The notes under the pieces: generated by a model
What the model was told of the DNA's origin: nothing
Seen by the model: only the letters and a program-made list of their open reading frames with translations
Database searches by the model: none
Source of the DNA: Pseudaeromonas aegiceratis
Lineage (GTDB): Bacteria; Pseudomonadota; Gammaproteobacteria; Enterobacterales; Aeromonadaceae
Length of the DNA stretch: 64,000 nt
Reading direction: 5' to 3'
Assembly (NCBI RefSeq): GCF_046254905.1
Contig: NZ_CP158016.1
Span: 620,001 to 684,000 of the forward strand
Position numbers and translations under genes: made by a program
Part shown: positions 17,803 to 27,279 of the stretch, one piece after another
How positions within the stretch are numbered: position 1 is the stretch's first letter
Layout: each line of letters opens with the position of its first letter

Positions 17803-18486
17803 ATGGCTTACCGTTGGATCCTGTTTGATCTGGACGACACCCTGTTTGATTTCCCTGCTCCCCGGGCGCTGGAGACCACCCTGGCGCACTACGAGGTGCA
17901 GCTGACTCCCGAGCTGTTGGCGGATTACCAGCAGCTCAACCAGGGACTCTGGCAGCAGTTCAACGCCGGGCAGATCGACTCCAAGACCCTGCAGTTCGAG
18001 CGTTTCAGCCAGCTGGCGCCCCTGGCCGGCGTTACTCCCTGGGAACTAAACCAGCGTTTCTTTGCCGCTATCCTGGATTACAGCGCGCCGCTGGACGGCG
18101 TGGTCAGCACCCTGGCGCAGCTGCAGGGCAAGGTGGGGCTGGGCATAGTCACCAATGGCTTTGGCGACATTCAGCGGGCACGGCTGGCCAAGAGCGGCCT
18201 GACCGGCTGTTTTGATTTTCTGCTGGTGTCGGAGGAGCTGGGGGTCAACAAGCCGGATCCGCGGATCTTCGCCATCGCCGGCGAGCAGATGGCGAACTGC
18301 CCGGTGGGGGACGTGCTGATGGTGGGGGACAACCCGCTGACCGACGTGGCCGGTGCCGCGGCGGCGGGCATGGAGACCTGCTGGTTCGATCTGCACAAGC
18401 AGGGCCACGCAGTGGCGGCGACCCACATCATCACGGATTTTGCCGAGCTGCTGGGGCTGCCGCGGGTGGCAGCCCTGCTGGCCTGA
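17803..18486 (+). CDS. yjjG: YjjG-like HAD pyrimidine 5'-nucleotidase
   Basis: A 227-residue HAD phosphatase of the YjjG type (dUMP/dTMP and non-canonical nucleotide hydrolysis in E. coli). Motif I FDLDDTLFDF, motif II Thr in VTNGFGDIQ, motif III Lys in GVNKPDPRIF, and motif IV GDNPLTD are all present. Two in-frame ATGs occur (17797 and 17803); AAGGAG at 17791-17796 favours the second. It is convergent with dmeF, with only one base between the two stop codons. Confidence 0.85.
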   Translation: MAYRWILFDLDDTLFDFPAPRALETTLAHYEVQLTPELLADYQQLNQGLWQQFNAGQIDSKTLQFERFSQLAPLAGVTPWELNQRFFAAILDYSAPLDGVVSTLAQLQGKVGLGIVTNGFGDIQRARLAKSGLTGCFDFLLVSEELGVNKPDPRIFAIAGEQMANCPVGDVLMVGDNPLTDVAGAAAAGMETCWFDLHKQGHAVAATHIITDFAELLGLPRVAALLA

Positions 18487-18487
18487 G

Positions 18488-19525
<1,038 letters not shown>

Positions 19526-19564
19526 GATGAGGCTCCGGCAGTTATCTTATCGTCTGTCGTCAAC

Positions 19565-19581
19565 ATACTCCCCCCCAGTAT
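19565..19581. promoter_or_regulatory. RcnR-type operator between dmeF and its repressor gene
   Basis: On the minus strand the sequence reads ATACT-GGGGGGG-AGTAT, an exact match to the known RcnR/CsoR-family type 2 pattern TACT-G6-N-AGTA with inverted TACT/AGTA flanks. It lies 13 bases before the repressor ATG and 39 bases before the dmeF ATG, so one site can control both divergent genes. Confidence 0.88.
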
Positions 19582-19594
19582 AAGAGAGCAAGCG

Positions 19595-19864
19595 ATGAGC
19601 CATACCCTGAAAGAAAAAAAGGCCCTGCTCAACCGGGTACGCCGGCTGCGGGGGCAGATTGATGCCCTGGAGCGGGCCCTGGAGGAGGAGGCGGGTTGTT
19701 ATCCCATCCTGCAACAGATCAGCGCCGTGCGGGGGGCCGTAAATGGCCTGATGGGCCAGGTGATCGAGGGCCATATCCGGGAACATATGCAACCGCTTGC
19801 AGGTGGGGAAGAACCTCAGGCGGGGGATGAGCTGATCAAGGTGCTGCGCTCTTACCTCAAATAG
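19595..19864 (+). CDS. RcnR/FrmR-family (DUF156) metal-sensing repressor
   Basis: An 89-residue all-helical repressor of the CsoR/RcnR family. The four Ni/Co ligands known from E. coli RcnR are all in register: His3, Cys35, His60 and His64. Helix 1 (RVRRLRGQIDALERALEEE) otherwise looks more like FrmR, but FrmR lacks His3, so metal rather than formaldehyde sensing is favoured. It is divergent from a DmeF-type exporter with an RcnR-type operator in between, the arrangement of dmeR-dmeF pairs. Expected behaviour is repression of dmeF until Ni or Co binds; this is inference. Confidence 0.88.
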   Translation: MSHTLKEKKALLNRVRRLRGQIDALERALEEEAGCYPILQQISAVRGAVNGLMGQVIEGHIREHMQPLAGGEEPQAGDELIKVLRSYLK

Positions 19865-19921
19865 GTCAAGATGGGCGGATTATTCGCTACCTGCAGTGGG
19901 GCCTGGCCCCGAGGAGAGACG

Positions 19922-20740
19922 ATGTACAAACTGGTTGCACTGGATATGGACGGCACCTTGCTGGACCCGGCCGGCGAGATTTCCGCCGCTAATCGCGCGG
20001 CCATCGCCGCGGCCCGTGACCTTGGCGTGACCGTGGTGCTGGCTTCCGGGCGCCCCCTGGCCGGCATGCGCTGGGCCCTGGACGAGCTGCAGATGACCGG
20101 CCTGCAGGACTATGTGCTGAGCTTCAACGGCGCCCTCATCCAGCAGGTGGGCAACGGTGCCGTGCTGCACGCCCAGGGGCTCAGCGCCCAGGATGCCCGG
20201 GATCTGCAGGCCCTCGCCAGCGAGCTGGGGGTGCATTGCCATGCCTTCACCGAACGCCTGGGGCTGGTGACGCCCGAGTCCAGCCATTACACCCGCCTGG
20301 AGCAGCATCATAACGGCATCGATCTGCTGGAGATGGACTTTTCCGGCCTGGACGAGGACGACACCGTCATCAAGGTGATGATGGTGGATGAGCCTGCGCT
20401 GCTGGCGGCGGCCATCGCCGCCCTGCCGCAGTGGGTCTACGAGCGTTTCACCGTGGTGCAGAGCACCCCCTACTTCCTCGAGTTTCTGCACCCCAGCTGC
20501 AACAAGGGCGAGGGGGTGGCGCTGCTGGCCCGCCATCTGGGGCTGGGTGCCGAGCAGGTGATCTGCGTCGGCGACGGCGGCAACGATGCCCACATGCTGG
20601 AGTTTGCCGGTCTGGGGGTGGCCATGGGCAATGCGGTGGACGAGCTAAAGGCCATGGCGGATTTCGTCACCCACTCCCATGCCGAGGACGGGGTGGCCCA
20701 TGTGCTGGAGCGCTTCATCCTCCATCCGCAGACCGCCTGA
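19922..20740 (+). CDS. yidA: Cof-type HAD sugar phosphatase, YidA-like
   Basis: A 272-residue HAD phosphatase of subclass IIB. Motif I is LDMDGTLLDP at residues 7-16, motif II SGRP, and the motif IV region GDGGNDAHMLEFAGLGVAMGN. YidA hydrolyses sugar phosphates in E. coli. The frame is open further upstream to 19871, but ATG 19922 follows GAGGAGAG and matches family N-termini. It ends 13 bases before the YcbX-like gene, so the two are probably one transcript. Confidence 0.85.
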   Translation: MYKLVALDMDGTLLDPAGEISAANRAAIAAARDLGVTVVLASGRPLAGMRWALDELQMTGLQDYVLSFNGALIQQVGNGAVLHAQGLSAQDARDLQALASELGVHCHAFTERLGLVTPESSHYTRLEQHHNGIDLLEMDFSGLDEDDTVIKVMMVDEPALLAAAIAALPQWVYERFTVVQSTPYFLEFLHPSCNKGEGVALLARHLGLGAEQVICVGDGGNDAHMLEFAGLGVAMGNAVDELKAMADFVTHSHAEDGVAHVLERFILHPQTA

Positions 20741-20753
20741 GCAGGAGCCTGCC

Positions 20754-21884
20754 ATGACCTCGTCCCACGCCGTCGTCAGCGGCCTGACCCTGTACCCCAT
20801 CAAGTCCTGCCTGGCCGTGGCGCAACGCCGGGTCTGGGTGGGGGAGGAGGGGTTGCAGGGGGATCGCCGTTTCATGGTGGTCAAACCCGATGGCAGCTTC
20901 GTCACCGCCCGTACCCATCCCCAGCTGCAGCAGGTGAGTGTGGAACTGCTGCCGGTGGGGTTGCGGCTGCAGGCCCCCGGCCTGCCGGCCATCGGCATCC
21001 TCACCGAACGCTTCGTCGGTCAGGGATTTCAGACCCAGGTCTGGCAGGACAGCTTCGTGGCCTGGACCACCCATCCGGATTACGACGACTGGTTCAGTCG
21101 CCTGCTGGGAGAGCCGGTGCGGCTATTGTGGCTGGGGCTGCAGTCGGAGCGTTACCGGGCCAAACTGGGCCAGCGGGTAAGCTTTGCCGACGGGTATCCC
21201 CTGCTGCTCATCGGCGAGGCGGCACTGAGTGACCTCAACGGTCGCATGGCCGAACCGCAGCGGATGAGTCAGTTTCGCCCTAATTTAGTGTTTCGCGGCG
21301 GCACGCCCTTTGCCGAGGATGGTTGGCGCCGCATCCGGGTGGGGGAGGTGGAGTTTCTCGTGGCCAAGCCCTGCAGCCGCTGTGTCATGACCACTCTGGA
21401 TGCCCAGCGCGGTGAGTATCATCCTCTCAAGGAGCCGCTTGCGACCCTGGCCACCTATCGCATGGGGGAGGATGGCGAGATCTATTTCGGCCAGAACCTG
21501 CAGCCGCTCAACGAAGGCTGGATCCAGCTGGGGGATGCGGTGGAGGTGTTGGAGACTCAGGCTGCCCCCGTTTATGCCCCCAAGCCGCGCATGGTGGTGG
21601 CCGATGCCCCACCGGCCGGTGATCGGCACCGGGTGACGGTGGGTGAGACTCAGCTGACTGTGCGGGGCGATGCCACCTTGCTGGATCAGTTGGAGGATGC
21701 CGGGCTGGATTGGCCCTACAGTTGTCGCAGCGGTTTCTGTGGTCACTGCCGGCGTCCCTTGCTCTCCGGCAGCGTGACTCACCAGCCTGCCACCGAGCTG
21801 GCCAAACATCTGGAGTCCAAGGGTGAGGTGCTACCCTGCTGCGCTTATGCCACCGGCGATCTGGCGCTGGCGGAGCGCCGTTAG
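20754..21884 (+). CDS. ycbX: YcbX-like MOSC domain protein with 2Fe-2S ferredoxin domain
   Basis: A 376-residue protein with an N-terminal MOSC_N beta-barrel (residues 1-120), a MOSC domain with the molybdenum-cofactor cysteine (AKPCSRCVMTTLD), and a C-terminal plant-type 2Fe-2S domain with CRSGFCGHC and a further Cys near the end. E. coli YcbX (369 residues, same layout) is a molybdenum-cofactor-dependent enzyme that detoxifies N-hydroxylated bases. ATG 20754 follows CAGGAG. It ends in a four-base overlap (TTAG) with the convergent 80-residue gene. Confidence 0.9.
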   Translation: MTSSHAVVSGLTLYPIKSCLAVAQRRVWVGEEGLQGDRRFMVVKPDGSFVTARTHPQLQQVSVELLPVGLRLQAPGLPAIGILTERFVGQGFQTQVWQDSFVAWTTHPDYDDWFSRLLGEPVRLLWLGLQSERYRAKLGQRVSFADGYPLLLIGEAALSDLNGRMAEPQRMSQFRPNLVFRGGTPFAEDGWRRIRVGEVEFLVAKPCSRCVMTTLDAQRGEYHPLKEPLATLATYRMGEDGEIYFGQNLQPLNEGWIQLGDAVEVLETQAAPVYAPKPRMVVADAPPAGDRHRVTVGETQLTVRGDATLLDQLEDAGLDWPYSCRSGFCGHCRRPLLSGSVTHQPATELAKHLESKGEVLPCCAYATGDLALAERR

Positions 21885-22123
21885 GATTCCCGGGTCACCT
21901 GGATGTCGGCAAACCCCAGGCGGGCGAACTCCTTCTCCCGGTAATCCTTGAGGGCCTGCTTGTCCCGAGTCAGGGCGCGGAGCTGGTGCTCCATGGCCAA
22001 GAAGGCGGACAGGTCCACCCCTTCGGCCTTGGCCAGGGCTTCGTAGATATCGTGGTACTTGTCGTTGGCATAGGGCAGGCTGCGCGCCTGCCCCAGGTAG
22101 CTGTAAGTGATGGTGATGGCCAT
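21881..22123 (-). CDS. small conserved protein, probable DUF2960 family
   Basis: An 80-residue protein without signal or membrane segments. The pattern ITYSYLGQARSLPYANDKY followed by HDIYEALAKAEGVDLSAFLAME resembles the DUF2960 proteins of vibrios and relatives, from memory and not checked. Function unknown. It starts three bases after the stop of the VF530 repeat protein, so it is the second gene of that operon; its end overlaps the convergent ycbX stop. Confidence 0.7.
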   Translation of the reverse strand: MAITITYSYLGQARSLPYANDKYHDIYEALAKAEGVDLSAFLAMEHQLRALTRDKQALKDYREKEFARLGFADIQVTRES

Positions 22124-22126
22124 GCG

Positions 22127-23158
22127 TTACTCCTCTGCCTTGCCCGCGGCTTTGCCGCGGCCCCAGGGGGAGGTGCCACCGGCCGCTTGAGCACCCTCGG
22201 CGCGGGGTGCGCCGTTACCCTTGCGATGGGGCTTGGGCTGGCGGCGCTCGCCATCCTGCTCGAAGCGACGGGCCGGGCGCTCGCCTTGGGGCCGCGGGCT
22301 GCGGCGCTCACCATCCTGCTCAAAGCGGCGGGCCGGGCGTTCGCCCTGCGGCCGCGGACCGCGGCGTTCACCATCCTGTTCGAAGCGGCGGGCCGGGCGC
22401 TCACCATCCTGCTCGAAGCGACGGGCCGGGCGATCACCCTGCGGCCGCGGACCACGGCGTTCACCGTCCTGCTCGAAGCGACGGGCCGGGCGCTCACCCT
22501 GCGGACGGGGACCACGGCGTTCACCGTCCTGCTCGAAGCGACGGGCCGGGCGCTCGCCCTGCGGACGCGGACCACGACGCTCACCATCTTGCTCGAAGCG
22601 AGGGGCCGGGCGTTCGCGCCCTTGTTCAAATCGGCGAGCAGATTGCTCGCCTTGGGGCCGCGGACCACGGCGTTCACCGTCCTGCTCGAAGCGACGGGCT
22701 GGCCGCTCGCCTTGCGGCCGCGGACCACGGCGCTCGCCATCCTGCTCGAAGCGACGAGCGGGGCGTTCACCATCTCTATCGAAGCGACGGGCCGGACGGT
22801 CACCCTCGGCGCGGGGCTTGCGGGGCCGCTGGTCGTCCCGTGGGCTGGCCTTGGGTCGGCTGCGCAGGCCGGCCGGTTTGGCCAGGGTGCCGCTCATCTT
22901 GGGCGCCGCGCTGACCTCATTACCCTCTTCTTCCGCCTGGAGCCGTTCGCTGGCCAGGTAGAGCCGCTCCACCTTCTGCTTGGCCCAGCCGGTCTTGCGC
23001 AGGAAGGTCAGGCTGGACTTGACGCTGGGATCGTGGCTGAAGCAGTTGAGGGGGATGCGCTCGGCCAGACCACTCCAGCCATAGCGGGCCAGCAGGGCGG
23101 TGAGCATGACCTCAAGGGTGATGCCATGCAGGGGGTTGTTGGGTTGAACTTGGCTCAT
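22127..23158 (-). CDS. VF530 (DUF2132) DNA-binding-type domain with long Arg/Gly-rich repeat tail
   Basis: A 343-residue protein. Residues 4-68 form a VF530 domain (QPNNPLHGITLEVMLT, CFSHDPSVKSSLTFLRKT), a small helical fold usually forming the entire protein of about 75 residues. Residues 70-120 are a charged linker. Residues 121-308 contain eleven copies of the core ARRFEQDGE, eight of them in a 20-residue unit that ends in RRGPRPQG. The tail is strongly basic, low-complexity and certainly disordered, reminiscent of RNA-binding RGG tails. The chosen ATG at 23158 starts MSQVQPNNPLHG, the family N-terminus; an in-frame start 11 codons earlier is less likely. Likely a nucleic-acid binder; no specific role can be given. 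Confidence 0.85.
   Translation of the reverse strand: MSQVQPNNPLHGITLEVMLTALLARYGWSGLAERIPLNCFSHDPSVKSSLTFLRKTGWAKQKVERLYLASERLQAEEEGNEVSAAPKMSGTLAKPAGLRSRPKASPRDDQRPRKPRAEGDRPARRFDRDGERPARRFEQDGERRGPRPQGERPARRFEQDGERRGPRPQGEQSARRFEQGRERPAPRFEQDGERRGPRPQGERPARRFEQDGERRGPRPQGERPARRFEQDGERRGPRPQGDRPARRFEQDGERPARRFEQDGERRGPRPQGERPARRFEQDGERRSPRPQGERPARRFEQDGERRQPKPHRKGNGAPRAEGAQAAGGTSPWGRGKAAGKAEE
22235..22798. repeat. coding tandem repeat, 60-bp units with 30-33-bp partial units
   Basis: About 560 bases of near-identical repeats encoding the tail of the VF530 protein. Units differ mostly at silent positions. Full 60-base units alternate with truncated units, which points to expansion and contraction by recombination or slippage in multiples of three. 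Confidence 0.92.
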
Positions 23159-23277
23159 GGGCGGATCTTCTTGGTAGGCCCGGTAGGCCACCGGGCTGCG
23201 GCAAGCAGGTTAAGCCTGCTTTCATGGCGCGCATTGAAGCGCAAAATGGTCGAACCGTCAAAGTCTGTCGGGTCACC

Positions 23278-23308
23278 AAATAAAACAGGCAGCCCGCAGG
23301 CTGCCTGT
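23278..23308 (-). terminator. purD terminator
   Basis: Stem ACAGGCAGCC / GGCTGCCTGT with a four-base loop; on the minus strand it is followed by TTTTATTT. Confidence 0.88.
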
Positions 23309-23325
23309 GCTGCTTCATCTGGGGC

Positions 23326-24615
23326 TTATTTACCCTGTTCCCGGGCGATGGCGCGGTAGCCGATATCGCTGCGGTAGAAGGCGCCATCCCAGCTGACCTG
23401 CTTGGCCAGTTCGTAGGCCTTCTGCTGGGCTTCCAACACCGTATGGCCCAGGGCGGTGGCGCACAGCACCCGGCCGCCGGCGGTCACCACCTCGTCACCC
23501 CGCTGGGCGGTGCCGGCCTGGAACAGCTTGACGTCGACATTGTTGCCGGCGTCGAGGCCGCGGATCACATCGCCCTTTTGCGGCTCGCCGGGGTAGTTGG
23601 CGGCGGCCAGCACCACGCCGACGGCGGCGCGGCTGTCATACACAGCCTCCTGCTTATCCAGCTCACCGGCGCAGGCCGCCAGGCACAGCGCCACCAGATC
23701 GGAGCGCATGCGCAGCATGATGGGCTGGGTTTCCGGATCGCCGAAGCGGCAGTTGAACTCGATGACCTTGGGGTTGCCGGCGGCATCGATCATCAGGCCC
23801 GCATAGAGGAAGCCGGTGTAGACATTGCCTTCGGCGGCCATGCCGCGCACGGTCGGATAGATCACCCGCTCCATGATGCGGGCGTGGATCTCGTCGGTGA
23901 CCACGGGGGCGGGGGAGTAGGCGCCCATGCCGCCGGTGTTGGGGCCGGTGTCGCCATCGCCGACCCGCTTGTGATCTTGGCTGGTGGCCATGGGCAGCAC
24001 GTGTTCGCCGTCCACCATGACGATGAAGGAGGCTTCCTCACCATCGAGGAACTCCTCGATCACCACCCGGCTGCCGGCGTCGCCGAAGGCGTTGCCGGAG
24101 AGCATGTCCCGCACCGCGTCTTCGGCTTCCGCCAGGGTCATGGCGACGATGACGCCCTTGCCGGCGGCCAGACCGTCGGCCTTGACGACGATGGGGGCAC
24201 CCTTCTCACGCAGATAGGCCAGGGCCGGCTCCACCTCGGTGAAGTTCTGGTACTCGGCGGTGGGGATGGCGTGGCGGGCCAGGAAGTCCTTGGTGAAGGC
24301 CTTGGAGCCTTCCAGCTGGGCGGCGGCCTGGGTCGGTCCGAAAATGGTGAGACCGGCGGCGCGGAAGGCGTCCACCACCCCGATAACCAGGGGGGCTTCC
24401 GGGCCGACAATGGTCAGACCAATCTGCTCGGCCTGGGCGAAGGCCACCAGGGCCGGCAGGTCGGTGGCAGCGATGGCCACGTTCTGCACCTTGGCTTCGC
24501 TGGCGCTGCCGGGGTTGCCCGGGGCGACGAACACCTGGCTCACCAGGGGGGATTGCGCGGCCTTCCAGGCCAGGGCGTGCTCGCGGCCGCCGTTACCGAT
24601 CACCAGTACTTTCAT
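23326..24615 (-). CDS. purD: phosphoribosylamine-glycine ligase PurD
   Basis: GARS, the second step of de novo purine synthesis (ATP + glycine + phosphoribosylamine). The 429-residue product equals the E. coli length. N-terminal VLVIGNGGREHALAW, the ATP-grasp region with VVKADGLAAGKGVIVA, and the metal-binding EFNCRFGDPETQ motif are all present. The frame is open 18 codons further upstream, but ATG 24615 follows AGAGGA and gives the family N-terminus. It is the second gene of a purHD operon; the 89-base gap to purH contains a small hairpin (24676-24697). Confidence 0.97.
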   Translation of the reverse strand: MKVLVIGNGGREHALAWKAAQSPLVSQVFVAPGNPGSASEAKVQNVAIAATDLPALVAFAQAEQIGLTIVGPEAPLVIGVVDAFRAAGLTIFGPTQAAAQLEGSKAFTKDFLARHAIPTAEYQNFTEVEPALAYLREKGAPIVVKADGLAAGKGVIVAMTLAEAEDAVRDMLSGNAFGDAGSRVVIEEFLDGEEASFIVMVDGEHVLPMATSQDHKRVGDGDTGPNTGGMGAYSPAPVVTDEIHARIMERVIYPTVRGMAAEGNVYTGFLYAGLMIDAAGNPKVIEFNCRFGDPETQPIMLRMRSDLVALCLAACAGELDKQEAVYDSRAAVGVVLAAANYPGEPQKGDVIRGLDAGNNVDVKLFQAGTAQRGDEVVTAGGRVLCATALGHTVLEAQQKAYELAKQVSWDGAFYRSDIGYRAIAREQGK

Positions 24616-24704
24616 GCTGTGTCCTCTTGTCGAAGCCCTGGGCTTCGGCTGTAAATGCTTGGGCTGCAAAAACGTGGGGCTGCCAGATGACAGCCCCGGG
24701 TGCC

Positions 24705-26297
24705 TTAGTGGCGGAAGTGGCGCATGCCGGTGAACACCATCACCATGTCGTGCTCGTCGGCCGCGTCGATCACTTCCTGATCGCGCATGGAGCCGCCGGG
24801 CTGGATGACACAGCGGATGCCGGCTTCGGCGGCGGCATCGATGCCGTCACGGAACGGGAAGAAGGCATCGGAGGCCATGCAGGAGCCCTGTACTTCCAGC
24901 CCCTCATCGGCGGCCTTGATGCCGGCGATCTTGGCCGAATACACCCGGCTCATCTGACCGGCACCGATGCCGATGGTCTGGGCGTTCTTGGTGTAGACGA
25001 TGGCGTTGGACTTGACGAACTTGCCCACCTTCCAGCAGAACAGCAGCTCTTCGAGCTCCTTCTCGGTGGGCTGGCGCTTGCTCACCACCTTCAGATCATG
25101 CAGGCCGACCATGCCCTGGTCGCGATCCTGCACCAGCAGGCCGCCGTTGACCCGCTTCATGTCCACGCCCTGGCTCTTGTTGGTCCAGAAGCCGCACTCC
25201 AGCAGACGCACATTGGCTTTCTTGGCCACGGCGGCCTTGGCCTCATCGGACACGGCAGGGGCTATGATCACCTCGACGAACTGGCGGCTGACGATGGCCT
25301 CGGCGGTGGCGCCATCCAGCTCGCGGTTGAAGGCGATGATGCCGCCAAACGCGGAGGTGGGGTCGGTGGCGTAGGCGCGATCGTAGGCTTGCAGTATGTC
25401 GTCACCCAGGGCCACACCGCAGGGATTGGCGTGCTTGACGATGACGCAGGCCGGCTCGATGAACTCCTTGACGCACTCCAGCGCCGCATCGGTGTCGGCG
25501 ATGTTGTTGTAGGAGAGGGCCTTGCCCTGCAGCTGGGTAGCGGTGGCGACGGAGGCCTCCTGCACATCGGCTTCCACGTAGAAGGCGGCGCCCTGGTGGC
25601 TGTTCTCGCCGTAGCGCATGTCCTGCTTCTTGATGAATTGGAAGTTGATGGTGCGGGGGAACTTGGAGCCTTCGCTGGTCTCGTCCTGCACGCCGTAGCT
25701 GGGCACCTTGGTGCCGAAGTAATTGGCGATCATGCCGTCGTAGGCGGCGGTGTGCTCGAAGGCGGCGATGGCCAGATCGAAGCGGGTGGCGTAGGTCAGG
25801 GAGTTGGCGTTGGCGTCCATCTCGGCGATCACCCGATCATAATCCCGGGCGTTGACCACTATGGTGACGTCTTTGTGGTTCTTGGCCGCAGAGCGCACCA
25901 TGGTGGGGCCGCCGATGTCGATGTTCTCGATGGCGTCCTCAAGGGCGCAATCCGGCTTGGCCACGGTGGCGGCAAAGGGGTACAGGTTGACGGCCACCAG
26001 ATCGATGGGGCTGATGCCATGCTGGCTCATGATGCCGTCATCGGTGCCACGACGGCCCAGGATGCCGCCATGAACCTTGGGGTGCAGGGTCTTGACGCGG
26101 CCATCCATCATCTCGGGAAAGCCGGTGTAATCGGAGACTTCGGTTACCGGCAGGCCAGCATCGGCCAGCAGGCGAGCGGTTCCGCCGGTGGAGAGCAGTT
26201 CAACGCCACGGGCTTGCAGGGCGCGGGCAAACTCCACAATGCCGGTCTTGTCTGAGACGCTCAGCAGGGCGCGGCGGATCGGTCGAGTGTTTTCCAT
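24705..26297 (-). CDS. purH: bifunctional AICAR transformylase / IMP cyclohydrolase PurH
   Basis: Catalyses the last two steps of IMP synthesis. The 530-residue product has an N-terminal MGS-like IMP cyclohydrolase domain (ALLSVSDKTGIVEFARAL, STGGTARLL) and a C-terminal AICAR transformylase domain with the conserved KHANPCGVA and the closing GGSMRDQEVIDAADEH. The open frame runs on to 26459; ATG 26297 is preferred because it follows AAAGGAA and matches family N-termini. First gene of the purHD operon. Confidence 0.97.
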   Translation of the reverse strand: MENTRPIRRALLSVSDKTGIVEFARALQARGVELLSTGGTARLLADAGLPVTEVSDYTGFPEMMDGRVKTLHPKVHGGILGRRGTDDGIMSQHGISPIDLVAVNLYPFAATVAKPDCALEDAIENIDIGGPTMVRSAAKNHKDVTIVVNARDYDRVIAEMDANANSLTYATRFDLAIAAFEHTAAYDGMIANYFGTKVPSYGVQDETSEGSKFPRTINFQFIKKQDMRYGENSHQGAAFYVEADVQEASVATATQLQGKALSYNNIADTDAALECVKEFIEPACVIVKHANPCGVALGDDILQAYDRAYATDPTSAFGGIIAFNRELDGATAEAIVSRQFVEVIIAPAVSDEAKAAVAKKANVRLLECGFWTNKSQGVDMKRVNGGLLVQDRDQGMVGLHDLKVVSKRQPTEKELEELLFCWKVGKFVKSNAIVYTKNAQTIGIGAGQMSRVYSAKIAGIKAADEGLEVQGSCMASDAFFPFRDGIDAAAEAGIRCVIQPGGSMRDQEVIDAADEHDMVMVFTGMRHFRH

Positions 26298-26609
26298 CTC
26301 TGGTGTTCCTTTCAAAGGCAGGTTCATGGGTATTTCGCAAAGTCGACTCGGGATGCCCAAGTGGCCCGGAATGACCGGATGCCTAGGCAACTTTGCCAAA
26401 ATGCCCGCTAATGCCCCCTCAAGATTGAGGGCGCATATTTTAGCCGATTTTTGTGACATTAGGCCATGTTTTTATGCCGACCGAGCCAGTTGCCATCGGG
26501 TGATAAACGTTTGGCAAGAAATGGCGTCAAACGGGCTTGGCAACGCTCAGCCTGGCGGAGCAATCGATTTTTTACGTCGCCAGGCTGAGCTTTTCTCCGC
26601 CTGCTCGGC
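26298..26609. other. purH leader / intergenic region
   Basis: 312 bases between purH and the HD-domain gene, both on the minus strand. It contains a CAAACGTTT core (minus strand, within 26501-26517) that resembles the centre of a PurR box but matches the flanks poorly, and a perfect 13-base inverted repeat GCTCAGCCTGGCG (26545-26557 and 26578-26590) with a 20-base loop just after the HD gene's stop, which may act as a terminator or mRNA-stabilising hairpin. No gene is seen. Confidence 0.5.
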
Positions 26610-27269
26610 TCAGAGTTCGCCAAGCAGCTGTTCTACATACTCTTCCAGATAGCGACGGCGTTGGCGGGCCAGTTGGCGGCCGGCCTCGGTCTGCATGCTG
26701 TCCGCCACCTTGTAGAGTTTGACGAAGAAGTGATCCAGGGCGTACTGCAGGTCATCCAGCGGCCGGCGCTCGGCCAAGGGATCATAAGGATCGAACAGAT
26801 CCCGGCCCAGGCGCCCCGAGGTGTAGAAGACTCGGGCCAGGCCGATGGCCCCCAGGGCCTCCATGCGATCGGCGTCCTGAATGAGCTTGGCCTCCAGGCT
26901 CTGGGCCGGCAGGTTGGCGGAGAAGCTGTGGGCCTCGATGGCGTGACTGACCGCCGGCAGCAGGCCGGCGGGAAAGCCCAGCTCGGCCAGGATGCGCTCG
27001 GCCTCCCGGGCGGCCAGGCGGGAGCTCAAATGCCGCTCCGGGTGGTTCTTGGGCAGGCTGATGATGTCGTGCAGGTAGGCGGCGGCCAGCAGCACCCGTT
27101 CGTCGGCCTGGTGCCCCTCGGCGGCGTTGAGGGCCCGGGCGGTACGCCAGACCCGGCGAAAGTGGGCTATGTCGTGGGCGCCGTCATCGGCCTGGTGGTG
27201 TTGTTCCAGATAGCGTTCCAGCTCGTCCTGCCATTGGGTCAGGGAGCGGATGTCCTGCGTGGAAGTCAT
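26610..27269 (-). CDS. HD-domain phosphohydrolase, YedJ-like
   Basis: A 219-residue HD-superfamily metal-dependent phosphohydrolase. The metal ligands are seen as H (AHDIAHFRRVWR), HD (AAYLHDII) and a later D (IQDADRMEALG). It resembles E. coli YedJ in length and motifs; the physiological substrate is unknown. ATG 27269 follows GGAG and is preferred over an upstream in-frame start inside the NUDIX gene. It lies ten bases after the NUDIX stop, third gene of the Lrp-NUDIX-HD operon. Confidence 0.85.
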   Translation of the reverse strand: MTSTQDIRSLTQWQDELERYLEQHHQADDGAHDIAHFRRVWRTARALNAAEGHQADERVLLAAAYLHDIISLPKNHPERHLSSRLAAREAERILAELGFPAGLLPAVSHAIEAHSFSANLPAQSLEAKLIQDADRMEALGAIGLARVFYTSGRLGRDLFDPYDPLAERRPLDDLQYALDHFFVKLYKVADSMQTEAGRQLARQRRRYLEEYVEQLLGEL

Positions 27270-27279
27270 GGGGTCTCCG

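Noticed and set aside
22235..22798. Regular repeats considered as a possible CRISPR array
   Set aside because: Units are contiguous, without unique spacers, and encode protein repeats in frame.
22207..22961. Two plus-strand frames with long Arg/Gly/Ser or Ala/Gly repeats
   Set aside because: They are other-frame readings of the VF530 repeat tail; only the minus-strand frame begins with a recognisable domain.
24627..26255. 542-codon plus-strand frame opposite purH
   Set aside because: Antisense shadow of a complete PurH; no ribosome site, low-complexity composition.
26501..26517. PurR box in the purH leader
   Set aside because: The CAAACGTTT core is there, but only about 9 of 16 consensus positions match and it lies about 200 bases from the start codon; noted but not claimed.
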